Source of the DNA: Mucilaginibacter rubeus
Lineage (GTDB): Bacteria; Bacteroidota; Bacteroidia; Sphingobacteriales; Sphingobacteriaceae
Assembly: GCF_014643835.1 (NCBI RefSeq)
Contig: NZ_BMKD01000005.1
Location: forward strand, 433,204-497,203
Direction of reading: 5' to 3'
Length of the DNA: 64,000 nt
Shown: one piece after another, positions 18,708 to 26,854 of the stretch
How the letters are laid out: each line of letters starts with the position of its first letter
Numbering within the stretch: position 1 is the first letter of the stretch
Notes under the pieces: model-generated
What the model was told of the DNA's origin: nothing
The model's database searches: none
Seen by the model: the letters and a program-made list of their open reading frames with translations, nothing else
Program-made: the position numbers and the translations under genes

Positions 18708-19360
18708 GATAGTTGTTTTATTTTATCCGACTCGTATATAAATACACCAGTCGTTTGTTTTATTGATTGTAGATACATGGCCATGGCAACGGTTGAGGCA
18801 TCAATGCTTTGGTATTTTTTCCATCTGCCAAAGAGCAGCGGATTTATAACCTTCATTAAGCCGTTTAAAAACTTTTCCATTGGTCTGCTTTCCTGCCTGT
18901 CGCCGGCTAAGAAAGATGGCCTGTAAATATGAACAGCAGGGATACCAGCAGCTGTTATATCGGCCTCGGTTTCCCCTTTAGTTTTGGTATAGAAGTTAAC
19001 ACCATTTATATCGGCTCCAATTGATGATACCAAATGATATTGTTCGACCCCGTTTTGCTTAGCCAATTGTGCCAGTAATAACGGGTAATCATGATCTATC
19101 CTGCGATAGACAGCCAAATCAGGCGTTTTCTTCTTTGTCGACCCCAAGCAGCAGAACAAAGCATGGCCATTAAGCTCGTTTTTATATGTTTCGGGCTGTT
19201 CAAAGTCGATAACAAGCTGTTTTAATTTATGATGTTGTAGTGGTATTTTTTTTCTTACCAGGATCAATACTTCATCATAATAGGCTTGTTCCAATAAAAT
19301 TTGCAGGAGATGACTGCCAATAAGTCCGCTTGAGCCTGCAATAACAGCTTTTTTTGCCAT
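18704..19360 (-). CDS. NAD(P)-binding atypical short-chain dehydrogenase
   Basis: 218 aa. N-terminal VIAGSSGLIGSHLLQILL is the GxxGxxG nucleotide-binding turn of an extended Rossmann fold; the family is near the HTATIP2/YbjT-like oxidoreductases (phrases ALFCCLGSTKKKTPDL and YHLVSSIGADINGVNFYTKTKGE). The Y-x-x-x-K pair of active SDRs is represented by FYTKTKGE. The substrate is unknown. It is the first gene of the operon and overlaps the ABC-F start in an ATGA. Confidence 0.85.
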   Translation of the reverse strand: MAKKAVIAGSSGLIGSHLLQILLEQAYYDEVLILVRKKIPLQHHKLKQLVIDFEQPETYKNELNGHALFCCLGSTKKKTPDLAVYRRIDHDYPLLLAQLAKQNGVEQYHLVSSIGADINGVNFYTKTKGETEADITAAGIPAVHIYRPSFLAGDRQESRPMEKFLNGLMKVINPLLFGRWKKYQSIDASTVAMAMYLQSIKQTTGVFIYESDKIKQLS

Positions 19361-19416
19361 TACTTATTGATTTTTTGCAAAATTACGCATAATTAAATTG
19401 TGGAATAAATATTGTG

Positions 19417-19426
19417 TGTTTAAACA
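19417..19426. promoter_or_regulatory. Palindrome TGTTTAAACA before the pirin gene
   Basis: A perfect 10-bp palindrome 17 bp upstream of the pirin start and just after a TTGTG that could be a -33 element. The same 10-mer occurs before the nitroreductase (38620) and in the promoter of the LacI-type regulator (40473), so it may be a shared operator. Confidence 0.4.
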
Positions 19427-19443
19427 TATAATTATATAGTAAC

Positions 19444-20154
19444 ATGAAAACAATATTTTATCCCGAAGCAGAACGAGGACATAGCGATATAGGCTGGTTA
19501 AAGGCCAATTTTTCCTTCAGTTTTGCATCGTATTATAATCCCGAAAAAATGAATTTCGGAGCGCTGCGCGTTTTGAATGATGATATTATTGCTGCGGGCC
19601 GCGGTTTTGGAAGCCATCCGCATGATAATATGGAAATTATCACCATTCCTTTAAAAGGAGGGTTACAGCATAAAGATAGTATGGGCAATGCCGGGGTAGT
19701 TAATGCAGGTGAGGTACAGGTAATGTCGGCAGGTACCGGTGTATACCACTCAGAGTATAATGCCTCGCATAAAGAAGCGGCAAATACGCTGCAGATCTGG
19801 CTTTTTCCTAAAGCAAGAAATATCCAGCCCCGTTACGATCAGATGAGTTTTAAAGACCGTTTTAAATTGAATGAGCTCACTACGCTGATATCGCCGCAAA
19901 AAAGCAAAGACACCCTTTGGATAAACCAGGATGCCACATTTTCGATGGGTAAGTTTGAGGCGGGGCAAACAATAAATTATGATATTAAAACAAAAGGCAA
20001 TGGCGCTTACATTTTTGTGTTGGATGGAGCGGCTAAAATAAACAGCCAGGTTTTAAACAAAAAAGATGCGCTGGGCGTTTATGATACAAGTTCACTTACA
20101 ATTATAACCGAAGAGCCCTCCCGTTTCCTGATCATTGATGTACCGATGTCATAA
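19444..20154 (+). CDS. Pirin family protein (YhaK-like bicupin)
   Basis: 236 aa, two cupin halves. The N-terminal cupin carries the metal-binding set in GSHPHDNMEIITIPLKGG, QHKDSMGN and an EVQVMSAGTGVYHSE motif, which is the pirin signature. The short length and the shape of the C-terminal half place it near YhaK. Pirins bind iron; some have quercetin dioxygenase activity and some act as redox sensors. The natural substrate is unknown. Single gene with an AT-rich leader. Confidence 0.92.
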   Translation: MKTIFYPEAERGHSDIGWLKANFSFSFASYYNPEKMNFGALRVLNDDIIAAGRGFGSHPHDNMEIITIPLKGGLQHKDSMGNAGVVNAGEVQVMSAGTGVYHSEYNASHKEAANTLQIWLFPKARNIQPRYDQMSFKDRFKLNELTTLISPQKSKDTLWINQDATFSMGKFEAGQTINYDIKTKGNGAYIFVLDGAAKINSQVLNKKDALGVYDTSSLTIITEEPSRFLIIDVPMS

Positions 20155-20252
20155 TCAGTATTTAGCCTGAATCCATAAAGTGAATATTATTGAAAGTTCA
20201 AAAACAATTGAGCATTGCTTTGTTGTTGTTTACAATTATTTAAGATTCACTG

Positions 20253-21032
20253 ATGGAAGCACAGCAGGAACTAAGCGGATGGAGGAAATGGCTGGAAGGC
20301 ATAGGCGACTATGTGGTGTTCTTCTCACGTTTTTTCCGCAATATATTTACCGGCGGCTTTGAATGGTCGGAATTTGTGAGGCAATGTTACGAAATAGGCT
20401 ATCGTTCCATGATGCTGGTGGGTATCACCTCCTTTATTATGGGCCTGGTGCTTATTTTGCAGCTCAGACCGTCGCTGGTAGATCTTGGCGCCGAAAGCAT
20501 GTTGCCCAAAACATTGTCGGTAGCCCTTGTGCGCGAAATTGGGCCTGTTATTACGGCTATTATCTGTGCCGGCAAAATAGCATCGAGTATTGGCGCCGAG
20601 CTGGGCAGTATGAAAGTTACCGAACAGATTGATGCTATGGAAGTATCGGGTGCAAACCCCGTCCAATACCTGGTGGTAACGCGCATACTGGCAACCAGCT
20701 TTATGATTCCGCTATTAACCGTTATAGGCGATGCTATTGGGCTTTTTGGTGGTTTCCTGGCGCTCAACTTCACCGATAGCATTAGTTTTTCCCTCTATTT
20801 CAATAAATGTATAGCCTCGCTCGATTTTTCGGATCTGCTGCCTGCAGTTGCCAAAACGGTGCTTTTTGGGTTTGCGGTTGGTTTTGTGGGATGTTATAAA
20901 GGTTATCACTCTGATAAAGGCACTGAAAGTGTAGGCATAGCTGCAAACTCGGCCGTGGTAACTGCCTCCTTGTGGATTTTTATTATTGATGCGATAGCCG
21001 TTCAGATCACCAGTTTGTTATTTTATAAATGA
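20253..21032 (+). CDS. mlaE: MlaE-type ABC transporter permease
   Basis: 259 aa, five or six membrane helices. The family motifs ALVREIGPVITAIICAGKIASSIGAELGSMKVTEQIDAMEV and GCYKGYHSDKGTESVGIAANSAVV (given in part) are intact. MlaE with MlaF and MlaD forms the inner-membrane complex that moves phospholipids between inner and outer membranes. mlaF starts 2 nt after the stop, and mlaD overlaps mlaF, so this is one operon. No mlaB or mlaC homologue follows, as is common outside Proteobacteria. Confidence 0.93.
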   Translation: MEAQQELSGWRKWLEGIGDYVVFFSRFFRNIFTGGFEWSEFVRQCYEIGYRSMMLVGITSFIMGLVLILQLRPSLVDLGAESMLPKTLSVALVREIGPVITAIICAGKIASSIGAELGSMKVTEQIDAMEVSGANPVQYLVVTRILATSFMIPLLTVIGDAIGLFGGFLALNFTDSISFSLYFNKCIASLDFSDLLPAVAKTVLFGFAVGFVGCYKGYHSDKGTESVGIAANSAVVTASLWIFIIDAIAVQITSLLFYK

Positions 21033-21033
21033 G

Positions 21034-21825
21034 ATGAAAGAAACAAACCAACATACTGAAGCCGAAAAGGAACTATCAGCTCAAAAAAAAGAAGTGGTGA
21101 TCCGCGCTAAGGGGATCAAAAAGTCCTTTGGCAAAAAGCAGGTGCTTAAGGATATCAGTTTTGACTTAAAAAAGGGTGAAAATATCGTTGTACTGGGGAA
21201 ATCAGGGCAGGGAAAATCGGTTACTATTCAGTGTGTTGTAGGTATGTTACAGCCCGATGGCGGCAGCCTGGAAGTATTTGGTGAAGATATTACCACGATG
21301 GACGATGATGAGCTTAAACAGCTTAGGATAAAGATAGGCTTCCTTTTTCAGGGCGGTGCTTTGTATGATTCCATGACGGTAAGGGATAACCTGGAGTTTC
21401 CGCTTACCAGGGTATTGAAGCTCAAAGACCAGAAAGAAATTAATAAAAAGGTTGAAGGTGTACTGGATGCAGTTGGTTTGCTTGATGCCATAGATAAAAT
21501 GCCGTCAGATCTGTCGGGCGGGATGCGGAAAAGGGTAGGACTGGCCCGTACACTGATCGTTAACCCCGAAATTATGTTGTATGATGAGCCCACTACCGGG
21601 CTTGATCCCATAACATCCCGCGAGATCAGTGAACTGATTAACCGGCTGCAACGGAAGTATGAAATATCATCTGTCATCATTACCCACGACATGGAATGTG
21701 CCCGCATTACGGCCGACCGGATCCTGGTAATGGATGATGGTAAATATATAGCCGAGGGCTCGTACAAAGAGCTCGAAAAATCAGACAACGAAATGGTCAG
21801 ATCATTTTTTAACGTATCAGCATGA
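21034..21825 (+). CDS. mlaF: MlaF-type ABC transporter ATP-binding protein
   Basis: 263 aa. Walker A GKSGQGKSV, Q-loop FLFQGGALYDSMTV, signature LSGGMRKRVGLARTL, Walker B IMLYDEPTTGLDP and H-loop IITHDM are complete. The AALYDS-like stretch after the Q-loop and the KRVGLAR signature are typical of the MlaF/Ttg2A group. An N-terminal charged extension of about 20 residues precedes the ABC fold. It powers the MlaE permease. Confidence 0.94.
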   Translation: MKETNQHTEAEKELSAQKKEVVIRAKGIKKSFGKKQVLKDISFDLKKGENIVVLGKSGQGKSVTIQCVVGMLQPDGGSLEVFGEDITTMDDDELKQLRIKIGFLFQGGALYDSMTVRDNLEFPLTRVLKLKDQKEINKKVEGVLDAVGLLDAIDKMPSDLSGGMRKRVGLARTLIVNPEIMLYDEPTTGLDPITSREISELINRLQRKYEISSVIITHDMECARITADRILVMDDGKYIAEGSYKELEKSDNEMVRSFFNVSA

Positions 21826-22652
21826 AAACCACATCATCTCAAAAAATAAAAATAGGCCTGTTCACCTTTTTAGGATTGGCAGTGCTGTTGGTAGCTATTT
21901 TTTTAATAGGTAACCAAAAAAGCCTGTTCAATTCTACCTTTCATGTTTATGGACGGTTTAAAAATGTGAGCGGCCTGCAGGTAGGTAATAATGTACGCTT
22001 CGCGGGTATTAATGTGGGAGTGGTACAATCTATTAATATCGTAACCGATAGCTCGGTACGGGTTGACCTTACACTGAATAAAAGTGTGAAAAAGTTTATA
22101 AAAAAAGATTCGAAGCTGAGCATAGGCAGTGATGGTTTGATGGGGGATAAGCTGGTAGTAATAGCGCCCGGCGGTATTGTTAGCCACGAGGAGATTGAAG
22201 ATGGCGGCCGTTTAAGTTCGATAAACCCGGTCGACGTAGACAAGATCATTAATAAACTTACCCGCGTGGCCGATAACGCCGAATCATTAACCGAAAATTT
22301 AACCGGCATAGTCGCCAAGATTAATAATGGGCAGGGCAGTATTGGCCGCCTGTTGAACAGCGACAAAATGGCGCGCGACCTGGAAGGCACTGTTAAACAG
22401 GCCCGTACTACTATCAAAACAGTCCATACTACAACCAATACGCTTAATGAGGACCTTACCGCGGCCCAGCATAACTTTTTGTTAAGAGGTTTCTTTAACA
22501 AGAAGAAGAAGCGTGAACAACAAAGGCAGGACAGCATTAAAAAAGCCCAGGAGAAGATTAAAGAGGATAAGGAAAAAGCAGCGAAAGAAGCCCAAAAGCA
22601 AAGGGAAAAAGCAGCTAAGGAAGCTGCTGATAAGCAGAAGGATGGTAATTGA
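21822..22652 (+). CDS. mlaD: MCE domain lipid-transfer protein, MlaD-like
   Basis: 276 aa. One N-terminal membrane helix (about residues 11-29) is followed by a single MCE domain (about 36-115; phrases FKNVSGLQVGNNVRFAGINV and IGSDGLMGDKLVVIAPG). Residues about 130-200 are helical, and the last 60 residues are a Lys/Glu/Ala-rich coil (KEKAAKEAQKQREKAAKEAA). The protein should sit in the inner membrane with the MCE ring in the periplasm. The start overlaps mlaF by 4 nt. The charged tail is longer than in E. coli MlaD and may bridge the periplasm (inference). Confidence 0.92.
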   Translation: MKTTSSQKIKIGLFTFLGLAVLLVAIFLIGNQKSLFNSTFHVYGRFKNVSGLQVGNNVRFAGINVGVVQSINIVTDSSVRVDLTLNKSVKKFIKKDSKLSIGSDGLMGDKLVVIAPGGIVSHEEIEDGGRLSSINPVDVDKIINKLTRVADNAESLTENLTGIVAKINNGQGSIGRLLNSDKMARDLEGTVKQARTTIKTVHTTTNTLNEDLTAAQHNFLLRGFFNKKKKREQQRQDSIKKAQEKIKEDKEKAAKEAQKQREKAAKEAADKQKDGN

Positions 22653-22680
22653 TGATATAGAAAGGCAGTTAAGTTTTAAT

Positions 22681-22723
22681 AAAAAAGGCGTCATTAAAGA
22701 TTTCTCTAATGCCGCCTTTTTAT
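22681..22723. terminator. Bidirectional terminator between mlaD and the MACPF gene
   Basis: AAAAAGGCG-x-CATTA pairs with TAATG-x-CGCCTTTTT around a loop of about 11 nt. The A run on one side and the T run on the other let the hairpin stop transcription from both convergent genes. Confidence 0.8.
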
Positions 22724-22759
22724 TAGGAATTGAATTTTAAGTAGTTTCCAAATAGAGAA

Positions 22760-24253
22760 TTAGTATAAATCTGGTTTTATAACAAACTTTTCCCACGGAC
22801 CAGGGGCTTGTTTCGTGCAATTAATTTTTCCGCCACCGTTTGCCAAAACGGAAGTAACGCCTGTACCGTCCATTCTTAAGTAAGTGCCAGGAAAGGCCAC
22901 TGATTGGATAACATATGTACCATCACTCTGTTTTATTACATTGAATTTTTCATACGGACCAACTGAATTTTGAAGATTTACAATGCCTCCACCCTGAGGG
23001 CCGGTTGGTACACCTGAGCCATCCATTCTTAAGAACAAGCCAGCAAATGCATTTGATTCAATAGTGTAAGTTCCGTCACTTTGTTTTGCAAACAACATTT
23101 TTTCAAAAGGTGCGGCAGTGAACTGACAATTGACAGTACCGCTACCAGAGGTGCTCGAAACGTAATTTGTACCATTTAATCTTAAATACACATTGTAAAA
23201 GGCGTTCGACTTAACGGTTGCCAGCGTATTTGATAAATGAACATGTTTGTTTGCTAAATATTGGTCAATATAGTTTTTAACCGCAGTACTTTTAGCAGGA
23301 TCATCAATAAGATCGGATAACAGAATTATGTTTGTTGCACTGTTACCCAATTGAATAAAAGCAGCATTTTCTCGAGTACAGCTACTTTGCCAGTTTGCTA
23401 TGCTGATTTTTGGAGCTGAATTATCCAGCACAATTTCGCCGAATAGCCCCTTAGTACCATCGCCTCCGACTGTTTCATAATATATTGTTTGATCAAAATT
23501 TGAATTTATCAGCGAATCTTGGTAAGATATATTAGTAGATGCTCCAAAAATTCCAAATAAACCTTTAGCTTCTGCACCTGCTTTTACAGACAAGGCTCTG
23601 TCTTTAATGGTGGTTTGAGAACGATAATATAAACTCAATTTAGCACCTAAAATAATATCTGTTAAAACGTGTGTACCATACTTAGTAACAAGCTGCTGAG
23701 GAGTCATGCTATTCACATCAGATTTAAATACAGGAGTTAAATAAGTTGACTTTATCAGGCTTAATGGAGCATCAAATCTTAGCCGTTTTTGTCTGATTAT
23801 TAATGAGGCGTCTGCATATGAATACTTCGAAGATAAGGAACTGAATTCATGAAACTTTTCACTAACTGTACCACTAAATGCGCCCACTGTTAAGGATGCA
23901 CCAGTAGAATACGAAAGGTTTTGTGAATAATCTTCTGCAGTTGAACCCGAATGAGATTCTGAGTATTGTGTAACATTTAAGTCGGTCACGACCCTGTTTG
24001 ATTCTGCCTGTGCAATTTTTGCAATATCTACAACCTGATAGGTGGTTGAGTTTGAACTTGCATATTCACCGGTCACATCGTAGCCAAAACCCAACAAATC
24101 ATATAGGGGATCACCTGCTGATTGAGTTGTTAGTTTTTTAGGTTTAGTGGATTGATTAAGGCTAAAATCGTTTTTCTTGCAGCTGGTGAAGGTTGAAGTG
24201 ATCGCAATCGCAGAGCAGGTAATTAACAGCTTGAGATTTAGGTTTTTTTTCAT
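22760..24253 (-). CDS. MACPF-domain lipoprotein with C-terminal beta-trefoil
   Basis: 497 aa. The signal peptide ends STFTSC, so the protein is probably a lipoprotein at the cell surface or periplasm. About residues 45-330 form a membrane-attack-complex/perforin domain; its signature is YGTHVLTDIILGAKL, the Y-G-T-H core that is diagnostic. About 350-497 hold three repeats of roughly 48 residues with the pattern YLR(M/L)(D/N)G...PFEKF..(K)QSDGTY, a beta-trefoil likely to bind sugar or another surface ligand. Bacteroidota MACPF proteins such as the BSAPs of Bacteroides kill competing bacteria; others may target eukaryotes. It has its own promoter. The target here is unknown. Confidence 0.85.
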   Translation of the reverse strand: MKKNLNLKLLITCSAIAITSTFTSCKKNDFSLNQSTKPKKLTTQSAGDPLYDLLGFGYDVTGEYASSNSTTYQVVDIAKIAQAESNRVVTDLNVTQYSESHSGSTAEDYSQNLSYSTGASLTVGAFSGTVSEKFHEFSSLSSKYSYADASLIIRQKRLRFDAPLSLIKSTYLTPVFKSDVNSMTPQQLVTKYGTHVLTDIILGAKLSLYYRSQTTIKDRALSVKAGAEAKGLFGIFGASTNISYQDSLINSNFDQTIYYETVGGDGTKGLFGEIVLDNSAPKISIANWQSSCTRENAAFIQLGNSATNIILLSDLIDDPAKSTAVKNYIDQYLANKHVHLSNTLATVKSNAFYNVYLRLNGTNYVSSTSGSGTVNCQFTAAPFEKMLFAKQSDGTYTIESNAFAGLFLRMDGSGVPTGPQGGGIVNLQNSVGPYEKFNVIKQSDGTYVIQSVAFPGTYLRMDGTGVTSVLANGGGKINCTKQAPGPWEKFVIKPDLY

Positions 24254-24278
24254 ATTTATTATAATGTTTAAGTTGGCG

Positions 24279-24311
24279 CAAACTTATATTATAAAATTCA
24301 TATTTCACAAT
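24279..24311 (-). promoter_or_regulatory. Bacteroidota-type promoter of the MACPF gene
   Basis: On the minus strand ATTG (around 24308-24311), 21 bp, then TAAGTTTG (24286-24279), matching the TTTG/TAnnTTTG consensus with slightly long spacing. The -7 element lies about 25 bp upstream of the ATG. Confidence 0.5.
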
Positions 24312-24604
24312 AGTTAATAATATATTTAATCCTTGATTAATTATTGATGAATATGCCTCTTTTTAAGAATAGAATTGCGGGTTTTTATTCATAAATATTT
24401 GACTGTAAATATTTTATATTTATAATTTCTTATGGTTTATGCTCGATTGAAAGAAAACTTTTTTGGAAAATATTTTATAATTTAATGCTAATCCGGTTGG
24501 CGTTGATATCATCTTCGAAAATTACTACCTTGTAAGTGCCTCACTTAAGGACGGGATATAGGCTGTTCAAATTAAATGACTATCCCAATTGGTCATCGCT
24601 TCAA

Positions 24605-24620
24605 TGTGCCACGTGGAACA
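24605..24620. other. Possible third parS-like site (one mismatch)
   Basis: TGTGCCACGTGGAACA differs from the ideal palindrome TGTTCCACGTGGAACA at one position. It is intergenic, two bases before the stop of the omptin-like gene, and 8 kb from the exact pair. A single mismatch in the arm may weaken binding. Confidence 0.5.
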
Positions 24621-24621
24621 C

Positions 24622-25515
24622 TTATAAATTGAATGTTATTCCCCCAAACACCCTAAAGCCATTTCTATACGCACCGTTCATCTGTGTTTTATCCACCTCG
24701 GCACTGTTGAGGTAAAGTTCATCGGTACCATTACCTGTTTGCCAGTGCAGGGATCCGCCACCAGCCTGAATGGCTATGTGATTTGTGATTGAATACGCCA
24801 ACGCGCCGCTCATATTCAAGCCATACCCGTTAGCATGGTGCCGGTAGCTAACCGGGTGCTGAAAAGTGGTGATGAGGTTCCAGTTGCCCAGGGCATTATA
24901 GCCTACCTGGTTATAGGTGATATCGGCATTAGCCTTCAGCTTTTCAGTGAGTTTTAAAGATGCAATGACTTTAATGAATACGCCTTTCCATTTAGTTTGG
25001 TAGCTGCTGTTCAAGTTCGGAAAGCGGTTACCACTACCATATAAATAAAGGGATTGCCGGTTATCGCTGTATCCTGCGTAAGGTATAAAGCTAAATTGTT
25101 CATTATCAACTAATTTGTAACCTGCACCAAGCGCCCAACCCTGTGTGCTCCCCTTGCCAGCATCAAATGTTTCATTATAGGTATTACCGGTACGGTTATC
25201 GGTGCTATAGTCCGAATCATTTACCGAGCCCGAGGTGATAAACTGCCGGCCGTAATCTGCATAAATGTTAAATCGTTGATATACATTATATTGTAAAGAA
25301 GCAGCAATGCTTTGCCCGCTCAGCTTTGTCCATTTCAGTTCCGAAAAAACATTGGGGCTTTGACCATTGCTATTGCCGGCTATCGACCAGTGAAAATTCT
25401 CTTTCTGATAGCCATCGGTAAGATTAAACTCCAATTTGTTTCTGCCCGATTGGGCATATAATGTACGCAGGCCTATTATTAACCACAGAAAGCAAAAGCC
25501 GGTAAATTTTTTCAT
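24622..25515 (-). CDS. Omptin-like outer-membrane beta-barrel
   Basis: 297 aa from the ATG of MKKFTGF, with a Sec signal peptide ending LYAQ. A reading six codons longer would start inside a hairpin. The protein is made of alternating beta strands and ends NGFRVFGGITFNL with a terminal hydrophobic residue, as outer-membrane barrels do. The stretch SELKWTKLSGQ to SVNDSDYSTDN lines up with the omptin barrel, and N-D-S-D-Y matches the first catalytic Asp pair (D-x-D) at nearly the same place in the precursor (106/108 counted from the longer start). The second pair (Asp-x-His) is not evident: there is W-N-L and later F-Q-H. It may be a diverged protease or a non-catalytic relative. It follows GH16 closely. 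Confidence 0.6.
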   Translation of the reverse strand: MKKFTGFCFLWLIIGLRTLYAQSGRNKLEFNLTDGYQKENFHWSIAGNSNGQSPNVFSELKWTKLSGQSIAASLQYNVYQRFNIYADYGRQFITSGSVNDSDYSTDNRTGNTYNETFDAGKGSTQGWALGAGYKLVDNEQFSFIPYAGYSDNRQSLYLYGSGNRFPNLNSSYQTKWKGVFIKVIASLKLTEKLKANADITYNQVGYNALGNWNLITTFQHPVSYRHHANGYGLNMSGALAYSITNHIAIQAGGGSLHWQTGNGTDELYLNSAEVDKTQMNGAYRNGFRVFGGITFNL

Positions 25516-25563
25516 GGCAGGCTTATATAGCAAGTAAGCCTGCCCTTTTAAAAAGAGCAGGCT
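25516..25563 (-). promoter_or_regulatory. Leader with two mutually exclusive hairpins
   Basis: Read on the minus strand, segment 1 AGCCTGC (25563-25557), segment 2 GGCAGGCTTA (25544-25535) and segment 3 TAAGCCTGCC (25525-25516), directly before the ATG. Segments 2 and 3 pair perfectly over 10 bp; segment 2 can instead pair with segment 1 over 7 bp. Forming 2:3 would bury the translation start. This is the layout of an attenuator or thermosensor; function is inferred. Confidence 0.5.
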
Positions 25564-25580
25564 AAATATATCATTTTAAA

Positions 25581-26813
25581 TTATTGGTTTACGCCAAAAG
25601 CTTCCCAGCCCGATGCCGTTGCACGGTTACAGGTCATAGGTTGCGTACCATTTTCGCTGGAAATAAACTTGCCGTTGTTGCCCCTGAATGTAATTTTACC
25701 ATCGGTGGTAGGCACCCAGTCAAATTTTTCCCAGTCGCCTATAGTAGTACGGTTACAGGTAATGGCTTGTGTACCGTTTTCGCTTGATACGTATTTACCC
25801 ATCGCCTGAAGAGCAACTTTACCGCCCCCGGCATCAACTACAGTAAATTGCTCCCATGCTGATGCAGTAGCACGGTTACAATTCATGGCTTGTGTGCCAT
25901 TTTCGCTGCTAACATATTGGTTATTAAAACCTTTTAAAGTGATAGTTTGACCAATAGGAGGGTTTGTACTGCTGCCCGACAGGTCATAAACCCGTACATA
26001 ATCAACCACCATGTTGCAAGGCAATGCACTATCATTGATCGTGTTCCCCGGCAAATCTCCGCCGATGGCCAGGTTAAGGATAATAAAGAACGGATTATGA
26101 AATGCGCCGGTATTGTTGATATTATTGGCAATATTACCGGTTACATACAGCGTATTGTCCACATACCAGCGAATAGAATTGGTATCCCACTCAACCGCGT
26201 AGGTATGGAAACCTGTTGGCGTTGTGGTGGTACTGCCGCCATATTGTACGTGGCCGCCGTTGTTGTACCAGTGCATAGTGCCCAAGATGGTATTGGAGGT
26301 GTTTACCTGCTCCATAATGTCAATTTCGCCGCATTGCGGCCAGTTTACAGTACCGATGTTTGCGCCCAGCATCCAGAAGGCGGGCCATGTACCTTGTACT
26401 GCCGGCAGCTTAATGCTTGCCTCAATACGACCATAGGTAGGCTGGAATTTACCTGCTGTAGTCAGTTTGGCCGATGTATAAGGCTGGCCTCCAACGGATT
26501 GCTTGCGGGCAGTAATGGTAAGGAAACCGCCTGATACCGTGGCGTTTGCCGACTGGTAATATTCCTTTTCGTTATTAACGCCGGGGTTGCCGTTATCAAT
26601 GTTCCAGTTGGCGGTGTTAACGCTGGTGCCGTTAAATTCGTCGCTCCAAAGCAATGTGCCTGCTCTTGGTGTGGTGCTTGAACTGCCTGTTTTTTCATCG
26701 TTTGTTTTAATGGAAGGTGATGGTCTGTTCAAGTCCTTGCTGCAGGACGAAATTAAAAGCATTAATGCCGATGCAGTAGCGGCACTCTTCGCAAAATTTA
26801 AAAGTTGTTTCAT
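25581..26813 (-). CDS. GH16 beta-glucanase lipoprotein with fascin-like domain
   Basis: 410 aa. Lipoprotein signal with Cys24 (LLISSC). The GH16 domain (about residues 50-275) holds the active-site motif GEIDIMEQ with nucleophile E163, D165 and acid/base E168, and the aromatic-rich WPAFWMLG. This is the laminarinase (endo-beta-1,3-glucanase) branch. The last 122 residues are three repeats of about 41 residues, each with KY(V/I)SSENGTQ-x-M/I-x-CNR...WE-x-F, a fascin-like beta-trefoil expected to bind polysaccharide. The GH30 gene lies 41 nt upstream on the same strand with an almost identical trefoil. The protein is probably surface-anchored and degrades beta-1,3-glucan. Confidence 0.92.
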   Translation of the reverse strand: MKQLLNFAKSAATASALMLLISSCSKDLNRPSPSIKTNDEKTGSSSTTPRAGTLLWSDEFNGTSVNTANWNIDNGNPGVNNEKEYYQSANATVSGGFLTITARKQSVGGQPYTSAKLTTAGKFQPTYGRIEASIKLPAVQGTWPAFWMLGANIGTVNWPQCGEIDIMEQVNTSNTILGTMHWYNNGGHVQYGGSTTTTPTGFHTYAVEWDTNSIRWYVDNTLYVTGNIANNINNTGAFHNPFFIILNLAIGGDLPGNTINDSALPCNMVVDYVRVYDLSGSSTNPPIGQTITLKGFNNQYVSSENGTQAMNCNRATASAWEQFTVVDAGGGKVALQAMGKYVSSENGTQAITCNRTTIGDWEKFDWVPTTDGKITFRGNNGKFISSENGTQPMTCNRATASGWEAFGVNQ

Positions 26814-26854
26814 AATGATAGTATTGGTGAATAATTAATTGGTTTTGCAGGTAA

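Larger units (their letters stand above)
24254..24621. other. Intergenic region upstream of the MACPF gene
   Basis: 368 bp, AT-rich. It holds the MACPF promoter (24279-24311) and, next to the stop of the omptin-like gene, a parS-like palindrome with one mismatch (24605-24620). I see no gene. Confidence 0.6.
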
